This document shows, in pieces, positions 25,762-34,252 of a stretch of 64,000 nucleotides of DNA. The notes under the pieces were generated by a model, which was given only the letters and a program-made list of their open reading frames with translations, was not told the origin of the DNA and did not search any database. How positions within the stretch are numbered: the stretch's first letter is position 1; every line of letters begins with the position of its first letter. The DNA is taken from assembly GCF_022637555.1 (NCBI RefSeq), contig NZ_CP093342.1, forward strand, positions 2,108,001 to 2,172,000. Reading direction: 5' to 3'. The position numbers were made by a program, and so were the translations under genes. The stretch is from Microbacterium sp. H1-D42. Lineage in GTDB: Bacteria > Actinomycetota > Actinomycetes > Actinomycetales > Microbacteriaceae.

Positions 25762-27867
25762 GTGAGCGAATCCAGCATCCGACCGCCTGTCGCGGACAAG
25801 CGCCCCATCATCCGCACCCACCACGGCGACTCGTTCGAAGACGACTACGAATGGCTCCGGGCGAAGGAGGATGCCGAGGTCATCGCGCACCTCGAGGCCG
25901 AGAACGCGTACACGGATGCCAGGACCGCCCAGCTCGAGCCGCTGCGCGAGCGGCTGTTCGGCGAGGTCAAGGCCCGTGTGCAGGAGACCGACCTGTCGGT
26001 GCCGACCCGACGCGGCGACTGGTGGTTCTACGGTCGCACCGAGGAGGGGGCGCAGTACGGCATCCAGTGCCGCACGGCGGCGCACGGCGACGACTGGACT
26101 CCCCCGGTGCTCGAACCTGGCGTGCCGGTGCCTGGTGAAGAGATCCTGCTCGACGGCAACGTTGAGGCCGAGGGGCACGAGTTCTTCTCTCTTGGTGCGT
26201 TCGACGTGTCCGATGACGGCACGCGACTGCTGTGGTCGGTCGACGTCGAGGGTTCCGAGCTCTATACGGTCCACGTGCGTGACCTGGCCACCGGCGAGGC
26301 TTTCGATGACGTGATCGAGAACACCGGTCAGGCGTTCTTCACGCCGGACGGCGCGAGCATCCTCTACACGACGCGGGACGAGGCCTGGCGGCCGGACACC
26401 CTGTGGCTGCACCGCATCGGCGACGGGATCGACGCCGATGTGAAGCTGTTCCACGAGCCGGACGAGCGATTCTGGCTCGGCGCCGGCATCACCCGCAGCA
26501 AGAAGTACCTGCTGATCGGGCTCGGTTCGAAGATCACCAGCGAAGAGCTGCTGATCGACCTCGCCGACCTCAGCGCCGAACCGCGCGTCATCTGGCCTCG
26601 TCACGACGGCGTCGAGTACTCCGCCGATCATGCGGTGGTCGACGGCGAGGACCGCCTGCTGATCCTGCACAACGCCGACGCGCTCGATTTTGAGCTCGTG
26701 TCAGTGTCAGTATCCGACCCGCAGGGCGCGCGCGATGTGCTGCTGCCGCACACGCCGGGGCGCCGGATCCTCGACGTGGACTGCTTCCGCGACTTCGCGA
26801 CTGTCGAGTACCGCAGCGAGGGCCTCGCCCGAACGGCGCTGATGGACCTGCAGACCGGCGCGCTGGATGAGATCACCTTCGACGAGCCGCTGTACGAGGC
26901 GTACTTCGGCGGCAACCCCGAGTGGTACGCACCCTTCCTGCGGATGGCGTACACCTCGTTCGTAACGCCGTCCATGGTGCTCGAACTCGACGTCGCCACC
27001 GGAGAGCGGCACGTTCGCAAGCAGCAGCCGGTGCTGGGCGGCTACGACCCCGCGGAGTACGGGCAGCAGCGAGCCTGGGCTAGCGCGCCCGACGGTGTGC
27101 AGGTGCCGATCTCGCTGGTCTGGAAGCGGTCGTTCGGCGACCCGGGTGCTGAGGTGCGGCCAGTGCACCTCTACGGCTACGGCTCGTACGAGCACTCCAT
27201 CGACCCAGGATTCTCGATGATGCGCCTGTCGATGCTCGACCGTGGTGTCGTGTTCGCTGTCGCTCATGTGCGCGGCGGCGGCGAGATGGGCCGGCATTGG
27301 TACGAGGACGGCAAGGAGCTGCACAAGCGCAACACCTTCACCGACTTCATCGCGTGCGGCCGGCACCTGGTCGAGACCGGAGTGACCGAGCCTTCGAAGA
27401 TGGTGGCCGAGGGCGGCAGCGCCGGCGGCCTGCTGATGGGCGCCGTGGCGAACATGGCTCCGGAGCTGTTCGCCGGCATCCTCGCCGGAGTGCCGTTCGT
27501 AGACGCGCTCACCTCGATCCTCGATCCGTCGCTGCCGCTGACCGTCGTGGAGTGGGACGAGTGGGGCGACCCGCTGCACAACGCCGCGGTCTACGAGTAC
27601 ATGAAGTCGTACACGCCGTACGAGAACGTGCGGGACGGCGTCGCCTACCCGCGCATCCTCGCGATGACCTCGCTCAACGACACGCGTGTGCTGTACGTCG
27701 AGCCGGCCAAGTGGGTCGCTCGGCTGCGCGAGGCCGGTGCCGATGACGTGATCATGAAGTGCGAGATGTCCGCCGGTCACGGCGGCGTGAGCGGGCGCTA
27801 CAACGCCTGGAAGGAGCGCGCGTTCGAGATCGCGTGGATGCTGGACGTGCTCGGGCTGGCTGACTGA
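25762..27867 (+). CDS. ptrB: Oligopeptidase B-like S9 serine peptidase
   Basis: A 701-residue prolyl oligopeptidase-family enzyme: an N-terminal seven-bladed propeller (about residues 70-400) and a C-terminal alpha/beta-hydrolase. The catalytic triad is readable as S553 (GGSAGGLL), D640 (SLNDTRV) and H673 (SAGHGGVSG). HVRGGGEMGRHWYEDGK is the oligopeptidase B hallmark, so it should cut short peptides after basic residues in the cytoplasm. Start GTG 25762 is supported by a TACCGT box at 25750-25755 ending 6 bases before it (leaderless). Confidence 0.92.
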   Translation: MSESSIRPPVADKRPIIRTHHGDSFEDDYEWLRAKEDAEVIAHLEAENAYTDARTAQLEPLRERLFGEVKARVQETDLSVPTRRGDWWFYGRTEEGAQYGIQCRTAAHGDDWTPPVLEPGVPVPGEEILLDGNVEAEGHEFFSLGAFDVSDDGTRLLWSVDVEGSELYTVHVRDLATGEAFDDVIENTGQAFFTPDGASILYTTRDEAWRPDTLWLHRIGDGIDADVKLFHEPDERFWLGAGITRSKKYLLIGLGSKITSEELLIDLADLSAEPRVIWPRHDGVEYSADHAVVDGEDRLLILHNADALDFELVSVSVSDPQGARDVLLPHTPGRRILDVDCFRDFATVEYRSEGLARTALMDLQTGALDEITFDEPLYEAYFGGNPEWYAPFLRMAYTSFVTPSMVLELDVATGERHVRKQQPVLGGYDPAEYGQQRAWASAPDGVQVPISLVWKRSFGDPGAEVRPVHLYGYGSYEHSIDPGFSMMRLSMLDRGVVFAVAHVRGGGEMGRHWYEDGKELHKRNTFTDFIACGRHLVETGVTEPSKMVAEGGSAGGLLMGAVANMAPELFAGILAGVPFVDALTSILDPSLPLTVVEWDEWGDPLHNAAVYEYMKSYTPYENVRDGVAYPRILAMTSLNDTRVLYVEPAKWVARLREAGADDVIMKCEMSAGHGGVSGRYNAWKERAFEIAWMLDVLGLAD

Positions 27868-27909
27868 GGTCGCTTCATCGGCCGCCCTGCCGAGCTGCCG
27901 CCCTGCCGA

Positions 27910-27980
27910 GATCAGGACGATCGCCCCGGAGCAGGTGGATTTCGCACAAGTCCACCTGCTCCGGAGCTGATCACCTGATC
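27910..27980. repeat. Large palindromic repeat, copy A
   Basis: A 71-base imperfect palindrome: outer GATCAGG (27910-27916) pairs with CCTGATC (27974-27980) and an inner perfect 14-bp stem (27926-27939 with 27951-27964) closes an 11-base loop. It shares its outline and many bases (CAGG.CGAT, GCAGGT.GATTT) with copies at 28541-28611 and 34137-34203. It follows the peptidase gene and could act as its terminator. Confidence 0.8.
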
Positions 27981-28032
27981 CCGCGCGGCCAGGCTTCTCC
28001 TGCACAGACAGGCGGATGCCGGAAGTTGTCCA

Positions 28033-28540
28033 CCTTCGTGGGTTCTCGGCCCCGCAGACCGCGGCCTCGCGATCTGGGAGTCGGCGGTGCGGCTGCAGTT
28101 CGTGGCACTGGACGAACTGCACCGGGTGCGATGGCACAGCACCGCCGCGACAGGAGTGCTCGCCGAGGTGGGTGAGCTGTCGGATGCAGGCACAGAGACC
28201 CGCTTCGCCCAGATCATGCGCTCTCGCGGGGTGCAGATCAGGCAGCAGGCCCGCCTCGACGGGCATCGCGTTGACGCGCTGATCGGCGAGCGCCTTGTCG
28301 TTCAGATCGATGGGTATCAGTTCCAAAGCTCTGCGAAGGATCGCCGGCCTGACATCCGAGGCGACGCGCGCCTTGTGCTGCAGCGGTACACGGTGCTGCG
28401 CTTCGACTATCAGCAGATCATGCACGATCCGGACTACGTGCGCGAGACGGTGCTGCGCGCCATCGCGCAAGGTCTGCACCGCGCCGGACGACGCTGCGCA
28501 CACGCCGAAGCCGCATCCGAGTCGCGCGCGGACCTGCCCA
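28033..28540 (+). pseudogene. Decayed DUF559/Vsr-fold endonuclease-domain gene
   Basis: The frame reads VLGPADRGLAIWESAVR from about 28042 and then a good DUF559 domain: SDAGTETRFAQIMRSRGVQI, DALIGERLVVQIDGYQF and RYTVLRFDYQQIMHDP, ending with IAQGLHRAGRR. DUF559 proteins normally have some 100-150 further N-terminal residues (an AbiEi-like or winged-helix part). Here that part is absent: the upstream frame is non-homologous, is bounded by a TGA at 27976 and by palindromic copy A. The C-terminus runs into copy C. A GTG at 28087 could still start a shortened protein. The domain is related to very-short-patch repair nucleases; function is unknown. Confidence 0.65.
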
Positions 28541-28611
28541 GATCAGGACATCGGCCCCGCATCAGGCGAATCTCACAGACAAAGACCTGCTGCCGCGCTA
28601 TCGGCCTGATC
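28541..28611. repeat. Large palindromic repeat, copy C (degenerate)
   Basis: A 71-base segment beginning GATCAGG (28541-28547) and ending CCTGATC (28605-28611), with matching inner elements (ACATCGGCC, ACCTGCTGCCGCG, ATCGGCC). The inner stem is more degraded than in copies A and B. Same length as copy A, and lies at the other end of the DUF559 relic. Confidence 0.6.
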
Positions 28612-28663
28612 CTGGCAACCTCCACCGCCCGCGAAGCGGCAGCCCTGACCCTGCCGGCGCTGA

Positions 28664-29866
28664 TCACCGGGCAGGGAAGGTCGCGGTGACGCGCAGTCCC
28701 CCGCCGTCCCGTGCCGCGAGGTCGAGCTCGCCGCCGAAGCGCTCCACGATGGCGGCGACGATCGACAGTCCGAGACCGTGGCCCTCCGACGCCGTCGTGG
28801 AACGGCGTCCCTGGCCGCGGACGAACGGTTCGACCAGCTCGGCCACCGCCTCGGGCGACAGCTGCGCGCCGGTGTTCGACACGATCAGGCGAGCCGTTCC
28901 AGCTGACGTGTCGGTGCGCACCTCGGTCGTGCCGCCTTGCGCCAGATTGTGTCGGATGCTGTTCTGCAGCAGGTTCACGATGAGCTGACGCATCAGCACC
29001 GGCTCGGCGCCCACCGGCGCCCGTGACAGATCCAGGCGCAGATCCACTCCGCGCTCGGCCGCCTCCGCGCGGCAGGCCGTCGCGATCTCTTCGACGAGAG
29101 AGCCGAGGTCGACGCGCTCCAGGTGCACCGGGGATGCCTCCACCCTCGCTAGCTCGAGCAGCGCCTGAGCCGTCTGGATGCCGCGCTCATTCATCATCCG
29201 CAGCCGCTCGAAGACCTCTGCATCGTCGGATGCCGGATGCTGCGCGATCGCGACATCGAGCATCGCCCGGTTGGTCGCCAGTGGCGTCAGCAGCTCGTGC
29301 GAGGCGTTGGCGGCGAAACGACGGGATGCCGCGAAGGAACGCTCCAGCCGCGCCAGCATCTCGTCGAAGTTCGTCGCGAGCTCTGAGATCTCGTCCCGCG
29401 GCCCCTCCAGCCCGATGCGCTGGCCGAGATCGCCGTGTGCGGCACGCTCGACCGCGTCGTTGATGTCACGCAGCGGGCGCAGCATCCGTCCCGCGACCGC
29501 CCAGCCGACCGCCACGCCGATGATGCCGAGCACCACCAGTACGACGACGGAGACGATCAGCAGCACGTTCAGCATCTGATCGGCCGACGTGATCAGCAGC
29601 TCCCGGGCGGGGGTCGTGATCTCTGCCGCGTCTGTGGCGCCCGTCTCGCTCGGCGGCGGGGTGGGTTCCGCGGGGACTGCGGGGACGGATGCGCCAGGCT
29701 CCAGCGCGTACGTCGGCACGAAGCGCATGAAGATGTACACGAGCGTGAGCATCACCACGCCCGAGCCGATCAGCAGGGCGGAATAGGTCAGCGCGAGTCG
29801 GGTGCGCACCGTCACCCGGTAACGGCGGGTGACGGGTGCGGGCTCAGCGCTCGTCGGCGATGGCAT
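28664..29866 (-). CDS. Sensor histidine kinase
   Basis: A 400-residue kinase with two membrane helices (about 24-47 and 99-126) around a short Pro-rich extracellular loop, a HAMP domain, the phosphoacceptor H190 (ASHELLTPLATNR), N-box NLLQNSIRHN and G-box GHGLGLSIVAAI. ATG 29866 is the natural start and overlaps the response regulator gene by 23 bases. With that regulator it forms a two-component system divergent from a lipoprotein/MacAB-like efflux operon. The small sensor loop suggests it detects membrane or envelope stress rather than a large ligand (inference). Confidence 0.92.
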   Translation of the reverse strand: MPSPTSAEPAPVTRRYRVTVRTRLALTYSALLIGSGVVMLTLVYIFMRFVPTYALEPGASVPAVPAEPTPPPSETGATDAAEITTPARELLITSADQMLNVLLIVSVVVLVVLGIIGVAVGWAVAGRMLRPLRDINDAVERAAHGDLGQRIGLEGPRDEISELATNFDEMLARLERSFAASRRFAANASHELLTPLATNRAMLDVAIAQHPASDDAEVFERLRMMNERGIQTAQALLELARVEASPVHLERVDLGSLVEEIATACRAEAAERGVDLRLDLSRAPVGAEPVLMRQLIVNLLQNSIRHNLAQGGTTEVRTDTSAGTARLIVSNTGAQLSPEAVAELVEPFVRGQGRRSTTASEGHGLGLSIVAAIVERFGGELDLAARDGGGLRVTATFPAR

Positions 29867-30509
29867 AGCCTGCCCCCGAGATCGTCGTGATGATGTCGGG
29901 ATCGACGAGTTTGCGTCGAAGGTTGCTGATGGTGACCTTGACCGTGTGCGTGAAGGGGTTCGCGTTCTCGTCCCAGGCCTTCTCGAGCAGCGTCTCGGCA
30001 CTGACCACTCCGCCGTCGGCGCGCAGCAGCAGCTCAAGGACGGCGAACTCTTTGCGGGTGAGGTGCACGGGTCGGCCGTCGCACGTCACCTCGTGCCGGA
30101 ACGGATCGAGGCGGATGCCACGTCGCGAGAGCACCGGCGGCACCGCACTGAAGCGGCGGCGGCTGAGAGCGCGCACTCTGGCGATCAGCTCTGCGAACTC
30201 GAACGGCTTCGCGAGGTAGTCGTCCGCACCGATTCCGAGCCCCTCGACGCGGTCATCGAGGTCTCCGGCCGCGGTGAGCATCATGATGGCGGGGCGATCG
30301 GGACTCTGATTGAGGATCTGGCACACCTCGTCGCCGTGGATGCCCGGCAGGTCGCGATCCAGCAGCACGACGTCGTAGTCGTTGACGTCGACGGCCTCCA
30401 GCGCTGCCTCGCCATCGCCTGCGACGTCGGCGGCGATCGCCTCCATCTTCAGACGGGCACTGATGGCATCCGCGAGGAATTCCTCGTCTTCGACTATGAG
30501 CACACGCAT
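29844..30509 (-). CDS. OmpR-family response regulator
   Basis: A 221-residue regulator with an N-terminal receiver domain (phosphorylation site D51 in DVVLLDRDLPG, conserved Lys in LAKPFEFAEL) and a C-terminal winged helix (HLTRKEFAVLELLLRADGG, then TVKVTISNLRRKL). The start at 30509 (MRVLIVEDEE) is favoured over 30521. It overlaps the kinase gene. The intergenic inverted repeat at 30544-30561 is a likely target; control of the adjacent efflux operon is inferred from the divergent layout. Confidence 0.93.
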   Translation of the reverse strand: MRVLIVEDEEFLADAISARLKMEAIAADVAGDGEAALEAVDVNDYDVVLLDRDLPGIHGDEVCQILNQSPDRPAIMMLTAAGDLDDRVEGLGIGADDYLAKPFEFAELIARVRALSRRRFSAVPPVLSRRGIRLDPFRHEVTCDGRPVHLTRKEFAVLELLLRADGGVVSAETLLEKAWDENANPFTHTVKVTISNLRRKLVDPDIITTISGAGYAIADER

Positions 30510-30543
30510 GCCAGCAGTCAATCAGAGTCGACCTCAAGGAAAC

Positions 30544-30561
30544 GTAAAGTCCACGCTTTAC
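30544..30561. promoter_or_regulatory. Inverted repeat between the two-component system and the efflux operon
   Basis: GTAAAG (30544-30549) pairs with CTTTAC (30556-30561) across 6 bases. It lies 35 bases upstream of the response regulator start and 67 bases upstream of the lipoprotein start. OmpR-type regulators usually bind direct repeats, so a role as operator is only possible. Confidence 0.4.
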
Positions 30562-30627
30562 CTCGCCCTTACCGGTGACCGGATGAAATGGCCCGTGTAC
30601 CTGTTCGAGCCAGCATTCGGAGACCTC

Positions 30628-31137
30628 ATGTCCTTTCGCACCCTTCCCCGCACACGCCGTGTCACCGCCGTCGCCGCATCCGTCGGCGCCGTCCTGCTCG
30701 CCCTGACGATGACTGCCTGCGCTCCGGCCGGAGGCTCTGACCCAGAACTCAAGTCCGGTGACTACGAGACCTCGCTCATGGAGTGGCGCGACAACATGGA
30801 CGCCTGCATGCTGAAGGCCGGGTTCGACCTCAAGCCGGGCGGCTCTGACAGCACCGAGGCGATCGATCTCTCGCAGTACGACATGGCCGAGTTCGACGCC
30901 GCCTACGCGGAATGCAGCAAGGAGGTCGGCGAGGCTCCGGTGGACGAGTCCCTTCCCACCGAGGACGAGATCTTCGAATCGCAGCTGATCTTCGCGCAGT
31001 GCATGCGCGACGCAGGTTACGACTACCCCGACCCGGTGAAGGGCTCCGGCGGTATGTCTCAGGCGTTTGGGCCCGAGACCAACCCCGACGACATCGACGC
31101 GTGCGACGCGAAGGCCAACGAAGGCGCGGCGAACTGA
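30628..31137 (+). CDS. Secreted lipoprotein, unknown function
   Basis: A 169-residue lipoprotein with a lipobox TMTAC (Cys at about residue 31) after a basic, hydrophobic signal. The mature part is acidic and has two short similar motifs: ACMLKAGFDL and QCMRDAGYDYPDP, plus ECSKEVGEAP and ACDAKANEG. This four-Cys pattern is common in actinobacterial lipoproteins placed before MacAB-like exporters. Its stop overlaps the start of the membrane-fusion gene (TGATG). It may present substrate or signal to the exporter (inference). Confidence 0.8.
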   Translation: MSFRTLPRTRRVTAVAASVGAVLLALTMTACAPAGGSDPELKSGDYETSLMEWRDNMDACMLKAGFDLKPGGSDSTEAIDLSQYDMAEFDAAYAECSKEVGEAPVDESLPTEDEIFESQLIFAQCMRDAGYDYPDPVKGSGGMSQAFGPETNPDDIDACDAKANEGAAN

Positions 31138-32231
31138 TGACGGATACGACTGTCGGCTCACCCGGTCCCCGGCGCCGTCGGGTCATCTGGCTGACCGGTG
31201 GAGCGGTTCTGCTGGTCGCTGCCCTGGTCGCTGCGGCCATGATCTTCCTGCCACCAGCCACTGCAGAGCCCGACGAGCGGCCGATCGCCGTCGACACCAC
31301 GACCTTGACCCGTGGTGAGCTGACCGAACAGGTGCGCGTGCAGGGCATGCTCGGCTACGCGGATCAGCGCAAGCTCGGAACGCAGCTCGGCGGCACCATC
31401 ACCGCGCTGACCGCCGACGGCACGATGATCGGTCGCGGCGGCGTGCTGTTCCGCGTGGATGACACTCCAGTCGTGCTGCTGCACGGAAAGCTGCCCGCAT
31501 GGCGCGGGTTCGACCCTGCGATGAGCAACGGTGCGGATGTGCTGCAGCTGGAGCAGAATCTCGCGGCCCTCGGCTTCTTCGACCGCGAACCCGACACGGA
31601 CTTCACCGACCGCACCACACGTGCCGTACGCGCCTGGCAGAAGTCGCTGGGACTGGAGCGGACCGGGGCGATCGAACTCGGGCGCATCGTCTTCGCCACC
31701 GGTGACGTGCGGATCGAGTCCGCGTCCGTCAAGGTCGGCGCCTCGGCCGGCGCCGAAGTCCTGTCGGTCACCGGCGTCACCAAGCAGGTGGAGGCATTCC
31801 TCTCGGCAGGTCAGCGCGACCTGGGCGCCGTCGGCTCCACCGCGACGGTGCAGCTGCCCGACGGGAAGACAGCGGGCGCGAAGGTCACCGCCGTCGGCGC
31901 TCCCATCGAGCGCGAGGGTGCCAACGGCAAGAGCATGCAGATTCCGCTCACCCTTGTGCTCGACAAGCCGGAAGACGCTGCCGATCTCGCCGGCGTCAGT
32001 GTGACGGTGCTGATCGCGCAGAGCCGCGGTGAGGACCAGCTGCTCGTGCCGGTCACGGCCCTGCTCGCCCAGCCCGGCGGTGGTTTCGCGGTTGAGCGGA
32101 TGCCGAAATCCGGAAAGACCAAGGGCACACCGGAACTGGTCACCGTCGAACTCGGAGCGTTCGCCGACGGTCTGGTCGCCATCACCGGCGGAAAGCTGGA
32201 AGTGGGCGATGTCGTCGTGGTGGCCAAATGA
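31137..32231 (+). CDS. Peptidoglycan-binding domain-containing efflux adaptor (HlyD/MacA-like)
   Basis: A 364-residue protein with one N-terminal membrane helix (about 19-40). It has the barrel/lipoyl-like halves of membrane-fusion proteins (ELTEQVRVQGMLGYADQRKL; DLAGVSVTVLIAQSRGEDQL) but the coiled-coil hairpin is replaced by a PG_binding_1 domain near residues 128-165 (VLQLEQNLAALGFF, TTRAVRAWQKSLGL). Such adaptors are typical of Gram-positive MacAB-type systems and may anchor the exporter to the cell wall. It overlaps the lipoprotein gene by one base and the ATPase gene by 4 bases. Confidence 0.85.
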   Translation: MTDTTVGSPGPRRRRVIWLTGGAVLLVAALVAAAMIFLPPATAEPDERPIAVDTTTLTRGELTEQVRVQGMLGYADQRKLGTQLGGTITALTADGTMIGRGGVLFRVDDTPVVLLHGKLPAWRGFDPAMSNGADVLQLEQNLAALGFFDREPDTDFTDRTTRAVRAWQKSLGLERTGAIELGRIVFATGDVRIESASVKVGASAGAEVLSVTGVTKQVEAFLSAGQRDLGAVGSTATVQLPDGKTAGAKVTAVGAPIEREGANGKSMQIPLTLVLDKPEDAADLAGVSVTVLIAQSRGEDQLLVPVTALLAQPGGGFAVERMPKSGKTKGTPELVTVELGAFADGLVAITGGKLEVGDVVVVAK

Positions 32232-32914
32232 GCGCCTCTATGGTGGAACTGCACGGTGTCACCCGCTCCTACGGCTCTCCCCCGACCGTCGCGCTGAAGA
32301 GCGTCGATCTGCGCATCGACGAGGGTGAGATGGTCGCCATCGTCGGCCCGAGCGGTTCGGGCAAGTCGACGATGCTGAACATCATCGGGTCTCTGGATGC
32401 CGCCTCATCCGGTCGTGCGATCATCGCCGGCCACGACATCACGGCCATGAGCGACAGCGCGCTTTCGGCGCTGCGCGCGCACAGCATCGGATTCGTGTTC
32501 CAGCAGTTCCATCTCACCGAGGGCGTCAGCGCCCTCGACAACGTCGCCACCGGCCTGCTCTACACAGGTGCGTCACGACGCGAGCGCCGAGCCCGAGCCG
32601 CGGATGCCCTGCAGCAGGTCGGTCTCGGAGCGCGCCTGCACCACGATCCCCGCCAGCTCTCGGGCGGTGAGCGTCAGAGGGTCGCCATCGCCAGGGCCGT
32701 CATCGGGAAGCCGCGCCTGCTGCTGGCCGATGAGCCGACGGGAAGCCTGGATTCGCACTCCGGAGAGGCGATCATGGCCATTCTGCGCGACCTGAACACC
32801 GCCGGAACCACGGTGGTGGTCATCACGCACGACACGGAGCTCGCCGAGCAGATGCCGCGCCGCGTCGCGATCCGTGACGGCGCGATCATCTCCGACGAGC
32901 GGAGCGCAGCATGA
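32228..32914 (+). CDS. MacB/LolD-type ABC transporter ATP-binding protein
   Basis: A 228-residue ATPase with Walker A GPSGSGKSTMLNIIG, Q-loop FVFQQFHL, signature LSGGERQRVAIARA, Walker B LLLADEPTGSLD and H-loop VVITHDTE. This sequence pattern belongs to the LolD/MacB/FtsE group, which drives mechanotransmission rather than classic channel transport. Both its ends overlap neighbouring genes by 4 bases. Confidence 0.93.
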   Translation: MSASMVELHGVTRSYGSPPTVALKSVDLRIDEGEMVAIVGPSGSGKSTMLNIIGSLDAASSGRAIIAGHDITAMSDSALSALRAHSIGFVFQQFHLTEGVSALDNVATGLLYTGASRRERRARAADALQQVGLGARLHHDPRQLSGGERQRVAIARAVIGKPRLLLADEPTGSLDSHSGEAIMAILRDLNTAGTTVVVITHDTELAEQMPRRVAIRDGAIISDERSAA

Positions 32915-34113
32915 GCGAACGCGCGACTGACAGCATCCGATCCCGCCTGCGCGCCTCCGACGCACTCGCACTCGGCGCGCACGGGTTGCGAGCCAGGCCC
33001 ATGCGCGCGGTGCTCTCGTCGCTGGGCATCGCGATCGGCATCGCCGCGATGATCTCGGTGATCGGCATCTCCACCTCCAGCCAGGCGCTGGTGCAGCAGA
33101 AGCTCAGCGAACTGGGCACTGGTCTGCTCACCGTGACGGCGGGCACCGGTCTGACCGGCGAAGAGGCATCGCTGCCGCAGAATTCGACAGCGATGCTGCG
33201 ACGGATCCCGGATGCCCAGTCCGCGGCATCCACCGCGCTGCTCGACGATGTGCCTGTCTACCGAAGCGAGTTCATCGATGCTGGCAAGACCGGCGGGCTG
33301 ATCGTCCAGGCGGCCAGCGCCGACCTGCTCGAGACCACTGGTGCCACGCTCGCGCAGGGCCGCTGGCTCGACACGGCGCCGGCTGGACTGCCGACCGTGG
33401 TGCTCGGCGGGGCCGCGGCCGAGCGTCTCGGCATCCAGCATCCAGGACGATTGGTGTGGCTGGGCGGCACGAACTTCTCGGTGATCGGCATCCTGGCCGC
33501 ATCGCCGCTGGCGCCGGAGCTCGACTCGTCGGCGCTGATCGGCGAGCAGGTGGCGACCGATCTGTTCGGGTTCGACGGGCATCCCACGACCGTCTACCAG
33601 CTCTCGGCGGATGCCGCGGTGACCGCGACGCGCGACCTGATCCCCCCGACGCTGAGCCCCCGCTCACCCACCGAGATCAAGGTCAGTCGTCCCTCGGATG
33701 CCCTCGCAGCAAAGAACACGGTCGATCAGGCGTTCACCGGGCTGCTCATCGGCGTGGGGTCGATCGCGCTGCTCGTCGGAGGGATCGGCGTCGCCAACAC
33801 GATGATCATCTCGGTGCTGGAGCGGCGCCGCGAGATCGGTCTTCGGCGCGCACTCGGGGCGACCAAGGGGCACATCCGCGTGCAGTTCCTGCTGGAGGCC
33901 ATCCTGCTCTCGGCCTTCGGAGGCCTGGCCGGCAGCCTGATCGGCTGGGGCATCACGGCAGCCACAGCGGGCACGAACGGATGGCCGACGGTGATCCCAC
34001 CGCTGGTGCTCGTGGCAGGCGTGGTCGTCACCGTGGCCGTCGGCGCCATCGCCGGCCTGCTGCCCGCCATCCGCGCCGCGCGCACGTCTCCGACAGCGGC
34101 GCTCAGCAGCTGA
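32911..34113 (+). CDS. MacB/FtsX-type ABC transporter permease
   Basis: A 400-residue permease with four membrane helices: one at about residues 30-52, then a large extracellular MacB_PCD domain (to about 265), then three helices in the FtsX domain. GGIGVANTMIISVLERRREI and GLRRALGATKGHI are the FtsX coupling-helix signature. It is the last gene of lipoprotein-adaptor-ATPase-permease. The palindromic repeat copy B follows within 24 bases and probably ends the transcript. Substrate unknown; peptides, antibiotics or lipids are typical. Confidence 0.92.
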   Translation: MSERATDSIRSRLRASDALALGAHGLRARPMRAVLSSLGIAIGIAAMISVIGISTSSQALVQQKLSELGTGLLTVTAGTGLTGEEASLPQNSTAMLRRIPDAQSAASTALLDDVPVYRSEFIDAGKTGGLIVQAASADLLETTGATLAQGRWLDTAPAGLPTVVLGGAAAERLGIQHPGRLVWLGGTNFSVIGILAASPLAPELDSSALIGEQVATDLFGFDGHPTTVYQLSADAAVTATRDLIPPTLSPRSPTEIKVSRPSDALAAKNTVDQAFTGLLIGVGSIALLVGGIGVANTMIISVLERRREIGLRRALGATKGHIRVQFLLEAILLSAFGGLAGSLIGWGITAATAGTNGWPTVIPPLVLVAGVVVTVAVGAIAGLLPAIRAARTSPTAALSS

Positions 34114-34136
34114 CGGCCGGTGCACAACTGCCGAGT

Positions 34137-34203
34137 TCAGGCGATCCGCTCCGCAGCAGGTCGATTTCTGCGGAATCGACCTGCTGGCGAGCGGATCGCC
34201 TGA
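34137..34203. repeat. Large palindromic repeat, copy B (probable bidirectional terminator)
   Basis: The best-preserved copy: outer perfect 15-bp arms (34137-34151 with 34189-34203) and inner perfect 13-bp arms (34154-34166 with 34174-34186), 7-base loop. It stands between the convergent efflux operon (ends 34113) and GH5 gene (ends 34253). It shares the outline of copies A and C. Confidence 0.88.
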
Positions 34204-34252
34204 TCCGGGGCTGCTGACAGGCGTCGGATGCCCGGATGCCCGGATACCCGGC

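Noticed and set aside
26707..28503. 598-codon open frame on the minus strand
   Set aside because: Antisense of the oligopeptidase gene and DUF559 relic; no recognisable domain.
34226..34251. Three tandem GGATGCCC-like octamers
   Set aside because: Too short and degenerate to call a functional repeat; lies at the end of the GH5 gene region.
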